A stretch of 64,000 nt of DNA from Sphingomonas sanguinis (GTDB lineage Bacteria > Pseudomonadota > Alphaproteobacteria > Sphingomonadales > Sphingomonadaceae): assembly GCF_019297835.1 (NCBI RefSeq), contig NZ_CP079203.1, positions 2,466,001 to 2,530,000 of the forward strand. The letters are read 5' to 3'. Each line of letters begins with the position of its first letter. Within the stretch, counting starts at the first letter, position 1. Positions 7,868 to 16,216 of this stretch are shown here, in pieces. A model generated the notes under the pieces. The model did no database searches. It saw only the letters and a list, made by a program, of their open reading frames with translations, and was not told the origin of the DNA. A program made the position numbers and the translations under genes.

Positions 7868-9114
7868 GCGAGGGGCTTCCTTCGCGCCGCCGTCAGTGGA
7901 TGGTGATCGGCGGCGTCTTTGCGGGCTTCGTCGTGCTGCTGGGCGCGGGTTATTACTGGTTCCTGTCGGGCCATTACACGGTGCTGGCCGATCATGTCCG
8001 GCCGGGCGAGGCGGCGGCGATCGTCGCCGAACTCGACAAGCGCGGCACCGCCTATGAGCTGAAGGACGGCGGGACCACGGTGTTGGTGCCCTCTGCCGAG
8101 GCGGACGCGACGCGGCTGGCACTGGTCCGATCGGACGCGGCGGCCAGCGGGCAGATCGGGTTCGAGCTGTTCAACAAGTCCGACATGGGCCTCACCAACT
8201 TCGCGCAGAAGATCAACTATCAGCGTGCGCTACAGGGCGAACTGGTCCGCACGATCATGCTGATGGACGGGGTCGAGACCGCGCGCGTCCATCTGGCGCT
8301 GCCCGAACGCGCGCTGTTCCGCGACGACCGCACCGAGCCCAGCGCGGCGGTGACGGTGCAGATGCGCGGGGCCACGGCCCCCGATGCGGCGATGGTGGCG
8401 GGTATCCAGAGGCTGGTTTCGGCATCGGTGTCGGACCTGCCCGCCGCGCGCGTCGTCGTGCTGGATGCCGAGGGGCGCGTGGTCAGCCCGGCGGCCATGG
8501 TCGACGCGCCGCAAGGACAGGACCGATCGGTCGAGGGCGGGGCACGCGCGGCGGTGGAGCAATATTATCGCGCCCGTGCCCGCGCGGCGGTCGAGGCGGC
8601 GCGGCCGGACCTGCGCTATCAACTGCGCGTGCTGGCGCTGCCGCAGGCGGACGGCGTGGTCGATCCTGCGCGATGGACGCCCGGCGAAACCGGCGCGGGG
8701 CGCAATTTCCGGTTGCGGATGACGATCGTCACCCCCGCCCCGATCGACCAAGCGGCGCAGGACGCGCTGGCGGCGGCGATCCGGCCCGCCGCCGCGCTGG
8801 ACGATGCGGCGGGCGACGAGCTGGTGTTCGAAACCGGCCCGATGATCGCGGACAGCCCCGCCCCGGCGGTGGCAGACCAAGGTCAGCCGCGCCGTATCGT
8901 CGCCCCGGTCGCGCCGGTGATCGAACCGGTGAAGAGTGGCTGGGAACCATGGTGGCTCTGGGCGAGCGTGGCGGCGCTGATCGCGATCGTGCTGGCGGCA
9001 CGCTTCCGCCCCCAGCCCGCGCGCGACCTGTCGACGGAGGAGCAGGAAGCGTTCGCGCAGACGCTGCGCCGTCAGCTTGCCCTGACCGACGGGGATGGCC
9101 ATGCTGCTCGCTGA
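7864..9114 (+). CDS. fliF: Flagellar MS-ring protein FliF, short C-terminus
   Basis: A protein of 416 residues starting at GTG. It has a first membrane segment at about residues 12-32 and the ring-building motif FELFNKSDMGLTNFAQKINY. The block ALQGELVRTIMLMDGVETAR and the PSAAVTV core follow. The second membrane segment (WWLWASVAALIAIVLAA) lies near residues 360-378. Only about 37 residues follow it, where typical FliF proteins of roughly 550 residues carry a longer cytosolic tail that binds FliG. The periplasmic part is also compact. The MS ring is the assembly base for the export gate and C ring. The reduced tail agrees with the unusual switch proteins in this operon. Confidence 0.9.
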   Translation: MSEGLPSRRRQWMVIGGVFAGFVVLLGAGYYWFLSGHYTVLADHVRPGEAAAIVAELDKRGTAYELKDGGTTVLVPSAEADATRLALVRSDAAASGQIGFELFNKSDMGLTNFAQKINYQRALQGELVRTIMLMDGVETARVHLALPERALFRDDRTEPSAAVTVQMRGATAPDAAMVAGIQRLVSASVSDLPAARVVVLDAEGRVVSPAAMVDAPQGQDRSVEGGARAAVEQYYRARARAAVEAARPDLRYQLRVLALPQADGVVDPARWTPGETGAGRNFRLRMTIVTPAPIDQAAQDALAAAIRPAAALDDAAGDELVFETGPMIADSPAPAVADQGQPRRIVAPVAPVIEPVKSGWEPWWLWASVAALIAIVLAARFRPQPARDLSTEEQEAFAQTLRRQLALTDGDGHAAR

Positions 9115-9427
9115 GGACCCGCTCGCCCTGCTGATCGAACGGCTGCGTGGCCTGTCGCCCGCCGACCGGCGCGCGATCCTGTCGCGGCTGAGCGCACCCG
9201 AGCGGCGCCGGGTCGATGCCGCGCTGCATGCGCCCGCGCGAGGGACGGCACAGAGCTTCGCGACCGATATCATGGCGCGCATCACAGCCGCGCCGACCGA
9301 TACGACGATGACCGCTTCCGCGCGCCAGGTGCTGCTCCGCGTGGCGGGTGGCGCGGTGCCGGTCGAGGCCCCGCGCCGCAGCCCGTCGCTATTCGCACGG
9401 CTCGGCGATGCGTTTCGGCGGGGTTGA
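9095..9427 (+). CDS. Unknown 110-residue protein in the fliG position
   Basis: This small protein sits exactly where fliG is expected, between fliF (20-bp overlap) and fliH (4-bp gap). The N-terminal half is helical (LLIERLRGLSPADRRAILSR, then LSAPERRRVDAAL), slightly reminiscent of an armadillo-like FliG repeat. The rest is short and basic, ending SLFARLGDAFRRG. FliG proteins are about 330 residues with a charged torque domain that is clearly missing here. It may be a vestigial FliG, a FliF-tail partner or an unrelated assembly factor. I do not recognise it with confidence. Confidence 0.6.
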   Translation: MAMLLAEDPLALLIERLRGLSPADRRAILSRLSAPERRRVDAALHAPARGTAQSFATDIMARITAAPTDTTMTASARQVLLRVAGGAVPVEAPRRSPSLFARLGDAFRRG

Positions 9428-9431
9428 GCGC

Positions 9432-10109
9432 ATGGCGGTGATCAAACAGGCCGAGGGCATCCATGGCGTGCGTCAGCTCGCGGGTCCGCCGCCGCTGACC
9501 GCCATTCTGATCGATCCGCGTGACGAGGCGATCGCGCTGCTTCAGGCCGAGCGCGACACGCTGGCAGCCCAACTGGCGGAGGCGGGGGACCGCATCGCCC
9601 GGGCCGACACGCAGGCGCGCGACCATATCGGTGCCGCGCGCGAGGAGGCGCTGTCCGAAGGGCGCCGCGCCGGTCTGGCCGCCGCCGAAACGCGGGAGGC
9701 GGAACGTGTCGCCGCGATCGCGCGGGGCGTGACCCAGGCCTTGGCGCAGTTCGACGCGCGGCTGTCCGCCACCGAGGGGCTGGCTGCGGCCCTGGCCCGC
9801 GCCTGTCTGGACCGCGTGTTCGCGCAGCCCGATGCGACGGCGGCGATGGTGACGCAGGCGCTGGCCCGCCACTTCGCCACCTTGCGCGACGACGCCGTGG
9901 TGACGGTGCGGGTCAGCGGGGCCGATTTCTCCGATGGCGAGGCGCTTGCGGCGGCGGTTCGTGATGGCGCGCGCGCGACCGTCGCGATCGACCGCCACCT
10001 GCCCTCCGGCGCGTGCCGGGTCGAGGCGCGGCTCGGGCAGGTCGCGCTGGACGTGCCCGAGCAATGGAGCGTGCTCGCGCGACTGCTCGACGAGATGGCG
10101 GCCGCATGA
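9432..10109 (+). CDS. fliH: Flagellar export ATPase regulator FliH
   Basis: A protein of 225 residues from an ATG at 9432. A charged coiled-coil N-terminal half (QAERDTLAAQLAEAGDRIAR, then AREEALSEGRRAGLAAAETR) leads to a C-terminal FliH/HrpE-like domain with VAIDRHLPSGACRVEARLGQ. FliH holds the ATPase FliI at the export gate and C ring. It lies immediately before fliI with a 4-bp overlap. Overall identity in this family is low, so the call rests on architecture and position. Confidence 0.82.
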   Translation: MAVIKQAEGIHGVRQLAGPPPLTAILIDPRDEAIALLQAERDTLAAQLAEAGDRIARADTQARDHIGAAREEALSEGRRAGLAAAETREAERVAAIARGVTQALAQFDARLSATEGLAAALARACLDRVFAQPDATAAMVTQALARHFATLRDDAVVTVRVSGADFSDGEALAAAVRDGARATVAIDRHLPSGACRVEARLGQVALDVPEQWSVLARLLDEMAAA

Positions 10110-11416
10110 CGGCGCACCCCTTTCTGGCGCGGATCGCCGGGGCCGAACTGGCGGTGCCTTACGGCGAAGTTCGCCGCGTCCTGCCCGGCCGGATGGAGGC
10201 GAGCGGCCCCATGGCGGCGGTGGGCGATTTGTGCCGGGTCGGCCCAGCCGGGCAACTGGCCGAGGTCGCGGCGGTGGGCGAGGACGGGCTGGTGCTCGTG
10301 CCCGTGGAGGATGGCGCGCCGGTGCCGATCGGCGCACGGGTGCTGCCTGCGCCGCATGGCGGACAGGCCGGGGTTGGCGACGGCTATGGCGGTCGCGCGA
10401 TCGATGCGCTCGGCCGCCCGCTGGACGGCGGTGCGGCGATCCGGGCGACGAAATATCGGTCGGCGCGGGGCGTTACGCCGGGAATGCTGGAGCGGACCGC
10501 GCCCGACACGGTCCTGGAAACCGGCATTCGGGCGATCGACGCGCTGCTGACGCTGGGCAAGGGGCAGCGGATCGGCATCTTCGCGGCCAGCGGCGTGGGT
10601 AAGACCAGCCTGGTCGAACAGCTCGTCGCGCAGGTGTCCGCCACCCGCCATGTCCTGTGCCTGGTCGGCGAGCGGGGCCGTGAGGTCGAGGGATTCTGGC
10701 GCCTGCTGTCGCACCGGGCCGACGCCGGTCGCTGCACGCTGGTCGCCGCCACCTCCGACGAGAGCGCGGCGATGCGCGCGCGGTGCGTGTCGACCGCTTT
10801 GTGCCTGGCCGAATATTGGCGCGATCGCGGCGAGCATGTGCTGCTGGTCATCGACTCGGTGACGCGGCTGGCCATGGCGTTGCGCGAGATCGGATTGGCG
10901 GCGGGCGAGCCACCCACGGTGCGCGCCTATACCCCCAATGTCTTCGCGGCCCTCCCCCGCATCGTCGAGCGGTGCGGCGCGGTTCGCGCGGGCGGGGCGA
11001 TCACGGCGGTGATGACGGTGCTGAGCGAAACCGACGAGGTGGACGATCCCATCGTGGAGACGATGAAGTCGTTACTCGACGGGCATATCCTATTGTCGCG
11101 GGGGCTGGCCGATCAGGGCCATTTCCCCGCCATCGACGTGACGCGCAGCATCAGCCGTCAGGCTGCCCGCCTCGTCACGCGCGACCATGCCGCCGCTGCC
11201 CGCGCCGTCGCAGGCCAAGTCGCGACCTATGACGAGGCGCGGGTGATGATCCAGAGCGGCATCTATCAGACAGGCACCAGCGCCGCGATCGACGCCGCCA
11301 TGGCGGGGCGCGAGGCACTCAACGCCTTTCTGCGACAGGGCCAGGACGAACGCAGTGCCATCACCGAGACGGTGCGGCGACTGTCCCTGCTCGGTCGGGG
11401 AGGGCGGCATGGCTGA
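10106..11416 (+). CDS. fliI: Flagellum-specific export ATPase FliI
   Basis: A 436-residue F1-like ATPase. Walker A is at about residues 156-165 (AASGVGKTSL) and Walker B near residue 247 (HVLLVIDSVTRLAMA). The type III ATPase signatures GERGREVEGFW and DGHILLSRGLADQGHFPAID are present. It energises unloading and export of flagellar substrates at the cytoplasmic face. The ATG overlaps the fliH stop by 4 bp. Confidence 0.96.
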   Translation: MTAHPFLARIAGAELAVPYGEVRRVLPGRMEASGPMAAVGDLCRVGPAGQLAEVAAVGEDGLVLVPVEDGAPVPIGARVLPAPHGGQAGVGDGYGGRAIDALGRPLDGGAAIRATKYRSARGVTPGMLERTAPDTVLETGIRAIDALLTLGKGQRIGIFAASGVGKTSLVEQLVAQVSATRHVLCLVGERGREVEGFWRLLSHRADAGRCTLVAATSDESAAMRARCVSTALCLAEYWRDRGEHVLLVIDSVTRLAMALREIGLAAGEPPTVRAYTPNVFAALPRIVERCGAVRAGGAITAVMTVLSETDEVDDPIVETMKSLLDGHILLSRGLADQGHFPAIDVTRSISRQAARLVTRDHAAAARAVAGQVATYDEARVMIQSGIYQTGTSAAIDAAMAGREALNAFLRQGQDERSAITETVRRLSLLGRGGRHG

Positions 11417-11852
11417 CCCCGCGGTAGCGATGCTGGCCGATTGCCTGAGCGCGGCGCGCGCACGCGTGGATCGCGCGGAGATGGACCACGCCGCCGCGAT
11501 CCGTGCGGCGACTGCGGCAAAGGCGGCGCGCGATGCGGCGCAGGCGGCGCTGTTCGTGGCCGAGGCGGCATGGCATCGCCAGATGGCGGACGGGTTCGAT
11601 CCCATGCTGGGAGGTCTTCTGGCGCAGGACGTGCGGGCGCGGGCGGCGGTTCTCGCCGATGCCGACACCACACAGACGCAAGCGGAACGGGAGGCGGCGC
11701 GCACCGCCGCGACCTGGCAGGGCGAGGAGGCCCGCCGCCGGGCGGTCGAGGCGCTGGCGACCACCGCGCGCCGTCGCGCCCGACACCGCGCCGACGAGCG
11801 GCTGCTTGCCACGCTTGCGGATCGCGAGACGTTTCGCCGGAGCGTACGGTGA
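11409..11852 (+). CDS. fliJ: FliJ-like coiled-coil export protein
   Basis: A 147-residue protein, almost entirely alpha-helical and rich in Ala, Arg and Glu (for example ERAEMDHAAAIR-like heptads and EEARRRAVEALATTARRRAR). It starts at the ATG at 11409, inside the last 8 bases of fliI. Size, coiled-coil composition and position directly after fliI match FliJ, the stalk protein that couples the ATPase to the export gate. Family sequence conservation is weak, so this is a positional call. Confidence 0.65.
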   Translation: MADPAVAMLADCLSAARARVDRAEMDHAAAIRAATAAKAARDAAQAALFVAEAAWHRQMADGFDPMLGGLLAQDVRARAAVLADADTTQTQAEREAARTAATWQGEEARRRAVEALATTARRRARHRADERLLATLADRETFRRSVR

Positions 11853-12565
11853 TCCCGCCGCTGACCGATGCCGCTTTGGGCGGCGCCCCGATCCCGCCGC
11901 CCGTCGTCGCGGGCGAGGCATCGCCGCGCTTCGCCGATTTTCTGGGCGCGGCACGAGCGGCGGCCACGGCTTCGGACAATCCGCCGGATACGCCGGACAC
12001 GCAGGCGCGCCTGTTCAATCAGGACGGCTTTTTCGGACAGGCGCAGCCATGGGCGATGGCAAACCCCGTACAGCCGGTCGCCGCGCTTCAGCCCTCGCCG
12101 ATCGCCGTCGAGGATGGCGAAACCACGATTGCGGTGGAAGCGACGCCATCGGTGCCGGATCATGGCCCCGAACGGACGGCCGGACGGAATGGGTTGGTCC
12201 CGCTTCCCGATCCCGTCGTGGCGGGATCATCCCATGTCGTCAGGTCCGACACGCGATCCCCCGCGCGGGCCGTGCAGCTTCCGCCGACTCCGCCCCGCCC
12301 GGTCGAGCAGGCACCTCCCGGCCGCGCGCCGAGTGCTCCGGCACCGGTCCAGCGCCCGGCTCCACCGCCCAATGCCATGGTCGCCGTCGCGCTGCACGGT
12401 ACGGCACGCGGGATGGAGGTCGCCGCGCAGGTCGCCGGTCTCGACGATCGCGACCGCGCGGCGCTGGCCGACGAGGTCGCGGCCCTTCTCTGTGCGCATG
12501 GCTACGCACCCGCGCGCATCGCCGTCATCGCGGCCACGCACGCCGCCCATCGGGATCCTCGCTGA
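11849..12565 (+). CDS. fliK: FliK-like hook-length control protein
   Basis: A 238-residue protein from a GTG overlapping the fliJ stop. The N-terminal two thirds are low-complexity and rich in proline and alanine (for example ARAVQLPPTPPRPVEQAPPG). A short structured C-terminus (MVAVALHGTARGMEVAAQVA, then LADEVAALLCAHGYAPARIA) follows. This disordered-ruler plus small C-domain layout and the location before flgD fit FliK, which measures hook length and switches export specificity. It is shorter than typical FliK proteins, and I see no strong diagnostic motif. Confidence 0.65.
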   Translation: MIPPLTDAALGGAPIPPPVVAGEASPRFADFLGAARAAATASDNPPDTPDTQARLFNQDGFFGQAQPWAMANPVQPVAALQPSPIAVEDGETTIAVEATPSVPDHGPERTAGRNGLVPLPDPVVAGSSHVVRSDTRSPARAVQLPPTPPRPVEQAPPGRAPSAPAPVQRPAPPPNAMVAVALHGTARGMEVAAQVAGLDDRDRAALADEVAALLCAHGYAPARIAVIAATHAAHRDPR

Positions 12566-13014
12566 TGCAGACCACTTCCATCACCCCGACAGGCCAGGGC
12601 GCGGCGGCGGCGTCCGCCGACACCGGCACGAGCCAGGCGGCGTCCAGCGCCTTCGGGCTGGGTTTCGACGCGCTGCTCAAGATCATCCTGACCCAGCTGA
12701 CCTATCAGGACCCGCTGAAGCCGATGGACAATTTCCAGTTCGTCTCGCAGCTCGCGCAGTTCAGCCAGGTGCAGCAGGGTCAGGCGACCAACGACCGGCT
12801 GCAGGCGCTGGTCAGCGCGCAGGCGGCGAATCAGGCGACCGGGCTGCTCGGGCGGCGGGTCGACATCCCGGCGGGGTCGGCGACGCTGTCGGGCACCGTC
12901 ACGGCGATCGCGCTGTCGGGGGGCACGCCAACGCTGACCATCGAGACCGACGACAAGCGAACGGTGAGTGGCATCGCGATCGGCAGCATCGCGCAGGTCA
13001 GGGAGAAGAAATGA
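12565..13014 (+). CDS. flgD: Flagellar hook cap protein FlgD
   Basis: A 149-residue protein with the strongly conserved FlgD motif FDALLKIILTQLTYQDPLKP, then MDNFQFVSQLAQFSQVQQ (residues about 33-70). The remainder, LLGRRVDIPAGSATLSGTV, is a shortened tudor-like region, and the FnIII part of longer FlgD proteins is missing. It caps the growing hook. The ATG shares one base with the fliK stop, and the stop overlaps flgE by 4 bp. Confidence 0.93.
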   Translation: MQTTSITPTGQGAAAASADTGTSQAASSAFGLGFDALLKIILTQLTYQDPLKPMDNFQFVSQLAQFSQVQQGQATNDRLQALVSAQAANQATGLLGRRVDIPAGSATLSGTVTAIALSGGTPTLTIETDDKRTVSGIAIGSIAQVREKK

Positions 13015-14192
13015 TGTTCGGTGCGATCTATGTCGGCCTGTCCGGCCTCAACGCCTATTCCAAGGGCCTGCAACAGGTCAGCAACAACGTTGCGAACCTC
13101 AACACCACGGGGTTCAAGGGCGCGACGGTCAGCTTCCGCAATCTGTACGGCCAGTCGGATCGCGGGGGCATGGCGATGACCGGCCAGGGGGGCAGCGGCG
13201 GCCATGGCGTCGCGGTCGATGACGGCACGCTCAACTTCAAGCAGGGCGAACTGCGCACCACCGACCGCGACCTGGACCTGTCGGTCGACGGCAACGGTTT
13301 CCTCGTGCTGCTCGACGGCGACCGGACCCTGTACGCCCGCACCGGCAGTTTCGAGGTCGATACCAACGGCTATATCGTGATGACGGGGACCAGCTATCGG
13401 CTGGCGACGCTGGACGGGGACGGCCGTGCCGTCAGCCTGTCGATCGACAGCCGCCGCACCAGCGCGCCCCGGCCGACCGCCACCGTGACCTTCGCCGACA
13501 ATCTGTCGTCCAGCGCGTCCGCCTTCACGGTCGGCGATATCAAGGTGTTCGATGCCAGCGGCACCGCGCATGGCTGGACCGCCAAATTCACCAAGGATGC
13601 CTCGGCCGGAACCAACGCCTGGTCGATCGCGGTGACCGACGACAAGGGTAGCGCGATCGGCACCCAGACGCTGAAATTCGCGGGCGGTTCGGTCGATCCG
13701 ACCACGACCAGGCTGGATTTCACCGACAAGGCATCCGGCCTGACCGTCGCATTCGACTTTTCGAGCGGCGTCACCTCCTTTTCGGGCGGTGACGTGTCGA
13801 CGCTGCGCGCGGCCAAGGTCGACGGCTATGGAGCGGGCACGGTGACGGGGCTGGCGGCGGATACCGGCGGGCGCCTCCAGCTTTCCTATTCCAACGGGCA
13901 GAAGGTCGATCTGGGCGCGATCGCCTTGGCCGATTTCCGCGACCCCGCCGCGCTGGAACAGCGCGACGGGGTGTTCGCAGCGGCGCGAGATGCGCAGCAC
14001 ATGCTGCTCGCCAGCGAGGACCCGCGGGTCGGACAGGTCCGCTCGAAGCGGCTGGAGGCGTCCAATGTCGACCTGTCGCAGCAATTCGGCGACCTGATCC
14101 TGATCCAGCGCGGATTCCAGGCGGCATCGCAGATCGTCAGCGTCTCCAACGACATGATCCAGCAGCTGTTCGGCATCCGGGGGCAGGGATGA
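13011..14192 (+). CDS. flgE: Flagellar hook protein FlgE
   Basis: A protein of 393 residues. The N-terminal hook signature is GAIYVGLSGLNAYSKGLQQV followed by SNNVANLNTTGFKGATVSF. Central variable domains contain many Ser/Thr/Asp residues. The C-terminal helix LEASNVDLSQQFGDLILIQR, then GFQAASQIVSVSNDMIQQL, is also typical. Two in-frame ATGs (13011 and 13014) are possible. It polymerises into the hook. The stop overlaps the next gene. Confidence 0.94.
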   Translation: MMFGAIYVGLSGLNAYSKGLQQVSNNVANLNTTGFKGATVSFRNLYGQSDRGGMAMTGQGGSGGHGVAVDDGTLNFKQGELRTTDRDLDLSVDGNGFLVLLDGDRTLYARTGSFEVDTNGYIVMTGTSYRLATLDGDGRAVSLSIDSRRTSAPRPTATVTFADNLSSSASAFTVGDIKVFDASGTAHGWTAKFTKDASAGTNAWSIAVTDDKGSAIGTQTLKFAGGSVDPTTTRLDFTDKASGLTVAFDFSSGVTSFSGGDVSTLRAAKVDGYGAGTVTGLAADTGGRLQLSYSNGQKVDLGAIALADFRDPAALEQRDGVFAAARDAQHMLLASEDPRVGQVRSKRLEASNVDLSQQFGDLILIQRGFQAASQIVSVSNDMIQQLFGIRGQG

Positions 14193-14929
14193 CGCCCGGC
14201 GCGCGCACCTGGTTGCCGGTCGATACCGTGCCGCCCGCGTCGCTCCGTGCGCTGCTGGCGGAGGTGGTCGAGCCATGGTCAGCACGCTGGTTCGCGGGCG
14301 AGGGGCTGCGTCTGTCGTCGCTGCGGCGCGAGGGCGGCGGGCCGTGGTCGTGGCGGTCGCTGGATGCCGGGCTAATGCTCGGCACCACGGCCGATACCAT
14401 GGCGCGGATCGGCGCGCGGATGCTGGGGGTGGATGCCGAGGACCGCGCCGCGCCCGACCGCGCCTTGCTGGAGGAGGTGGCGGAGGACTGCCTCGTCGAT
14501 CTGCGGGCGCGGTTGGCGCAGGTCGTCGCCATGGCCCCCGACGCCGAGTGGCGACCGGTCGTGCGCACCACCAGCTGGGTCGCGACGATCGGCACAGCGC
14601 CGCTGTCACTCGGGATCGCGCTGACCGACACGCTGTTCGCGCAACTCGTACTGCGCGTGCTCCCGCCCGCCCCTGCCGGTCCGCTCGGCTCGGGCATGAC
14701 CGCGCTGGCCGCGACGCCGGTGACGGTGAGCGCGGCGGTCGGCCGGGCCGAACTCAGCGTCGCCGATCTTCGGGCGCTGGAGATCGGCGACGTGATCGTG
14801 CTCGACCGCCCGCTCGCCGAGCCGGTGCCCCTCGCGGTCGATGGCCACGCCCTGCCACGCGGCACCGCCCGCATCGTCGCCGCCGAGCCGCCCTTTCTCG
14901 ACATCGTCCAGGCCGCAACCCCAGCATGA
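14189..14929 (+). CDS. FliM-like SpoA-domain protein (reduced motor switch protein)
   Basis: A protein of 246 residues in the fliM position, directly before fliN with overlapping stop and start. The last about 80 residues (SAAVGRAELSVADLRALEIG, then DVIVLDRPL) fold-match a SpoA (FliM/FliN C-terminal) domain. The middle part resembles a diverged FliM CheC-like domain. Typical FliM is about 330 residues and begins with a CheY-binding helix of the type LSQDEIDALL. No such helix is visible here, and the first residues are MTPGARTWLPVDTVPP. It may build a C ring that does not respond to CheY. Confidence 0.7.
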   Translation: MTPGARTWLPVDTVPPASLRALLAEVVEPWSARWFAGEGLRLSSLRREGGGPWSWRSLDAGLMLGTTADTMARIGARMLGVDAEDRAAPDRALLEEVAEDCLVDLRARLAQVVAMAPDAEWRPVVRTTSWVATIGTAPLSLGIALTDTLFAQLVLRVLPPAPAGPLGSGMTALAATPVTVSAAVGRAELSVADLRALEIGDVIVLDRPLAEPVPLAVDGHALPRGTARIVAAEPPFLDIVQAATPA

Positions 14930-15210
14930 GCATATCCGTGACAGACACCATCACCCCCATCACGCCCCGCGTCAGTGCCAAGCTGATCGACACGGTCGAA
15001 GTCGCGCTCGACGCCTTTCTGGGGAGCAGCCGGATGAACGTCGGCGCGCTGACCGCGCTGACACCGGGATCGGTCGTCACGCTCGATGCCGCGCTCAACC
15101 GGCAGGTGGAGCTGCGCCTGAACGGCGTCGCGGTCGCGCGGGGCGAGCTGGTCGCGGTGGGCGAGAGTTTCGGGGTCCGTCTCGCCGAGATCGTCGAATG
15201 GCCGCAATGA
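14926..15210 (+). CDS. fliN: Flagellar motor switch protein FliN
   Basis: A 94-residue protein that is essentially one SpoA domain: VSAKLIDTVEVALDAFLGSS, then LTALTPGSVVTLDAALNRQV and FGVRLAEIVEW. FliN forms the bottom of the C ring and a docking site for the FliH-FliI complex. The start overlaps the FliM-like stop by 4 bp, and the stop overlaps fliO. Confidence 0.85.
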   Translation: MSISVTDTITPITPRVSAKLIDTVEVALDAFLGSSRMNVGALTALTPGSVVTLDAALNRQVELRLNGVAVARGELVAVGESFGVRLAEIVEWPQ

Positions 15211-15551
15211 GCCTGGTGACGATGCTCGCCGCCGCGCCCGCCCGGCTGGGTGGTGGCGGGGCGCTCGACGTGTCGCTGGGGCGGATCGTGTCGGCGCTGC
15301 TCGTCTGCCTGTTGCTGGCCGGTGGCGTGGCATGGCTGTTGAAGCGGGGCGGCGGCCGGATCGACTGGGCGGCGCTGAAGCCGCTGAACGCGGTGCCCGC
15401 GCGCCGGATCGCGCTGATCGAGACGCGGCGGATCAGCGCCCATGCCGATATCTGCCTGTTCCGCTGCGACGACGAGGCTTTCCTGATCCTGTCGTCGGCG
15501 ACCACCCAGCGCGTGCTGCGCCGCGGCCCCGCACGCGCGGATCAGTCATGA
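15207..15551 (+). CDS. fliO: FliO-like export gate assembly protein
   Basis: A protein of 114 residues starting at ATG 15207 (an in-frame ATG at 15198 is possible). One membrane segment (IVSALLVCLLLAGGVAWLL) is followed by a small cytoplasmic domain with the typical FliO pattern RIALIETRRISAHADICLFR and CDDEAFLILSSATTQRVLRR. FliO promotes assembly of the FliP pore. It overlaps fliN and fliP by 4 bp each. Confidence 0.82.
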   Translation: MSLVTMLAAAPARLGGGGALDVSLGRIVSALLVCLLLAGGVAWLLKRGGGRIDWAALKPLNAVPARRIALIETRRISAHADICLFRCDDEAFLILSSATTQRVLRRGPARADQS

Positions 15552-16216
15552 ACGCGCTAGCCGTCGCCGCACCGCTGGCGGGCGGGATCATCGGCAACGA
15601 CGTCGTTCGCACCGCGCTGATCCTGACCCTGCTGGCGGTCATCCCCGCCATCGTCATCAGCATGACCAGCTTCGTGCGCACGGTCATCGTGCTGTCGATG
15701 GTCCGCCATGCCTTCGGGATGCCGGAGACGCCGCCCAACCCGGTGCTGATCGCGCTGGCGTTGTTCCTGACCGCCTTCACCATGTCGCCGACGCTGACCC
15801 GTATCAACGCCGACGCGCTGCAACCGATGATGGCCGGGCGGATCGGCGTGGAGCAGGCGCTGGCGGCGGGCGTCGCCCCGTTGCGGCGCTTCATGCTGGC
15901 GCAGACCCGCGACGCCGATCTCGAATCGATCTACGCCATCGCCAAGACGCCGCTGCCGCGCCGGGCGGAGGATGTCGAAACGCTCAAGCTCGCCCCCGCC
16001 TTCATCCTCAACGAGCTGCGCGTGTCGTTCACGATCGGCTTCGTGATCCTGCTGCCCTTCCTGCTCATCGATCTGGTCGTCGCCTCGATCCTGTTGGCGC
16101 TGGGCATGATGATGGTGCCCCCGGCGACGATTTCCCTGCCGATCAAGATCCTGATGTTCGTCCTGATCGATGGCTGGGGTCTGGTCCTCCAGGGGGTGCT
16201 CGGCAGCTTTCGATGA
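15548..16216 (+). CDS. fliP: Flagellar export gate protein FliP
   Basis: A 222-residue, four-helix membrane protein with the FliP signatures MTSFVRTVIVLSMVRHAFGM, LALFLTAFTMSPTL, AFILNELRVSFTIGFVILLP and DLVVASILLALGMMMVPPAT. It forms the core of the type III export channel with FliQ and FliR. Those two genes do not follow here, which is unusual because fliP, fliQ and fliR are normally adjacent. Confidence 0.95.
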   Translation: MNALAVAAPLAGGIIGNDVVRTALILTLLAVIPAIVISMTSFVRTVIVLSMVRHAFGMPETPPNPVLIALALFLTAFTMSPTLTRINADALQPMMAGRIGVEQALAAGVAPLRRFMLAQTRDADLESIYAIAKTPLPRRAEDVETLKLAPAFILNELRVSFTIGFVILLPFLLIDLVVASILLALGMMMVPPATISLPIKILMFVLIDGWGLVLQGVLGSFR

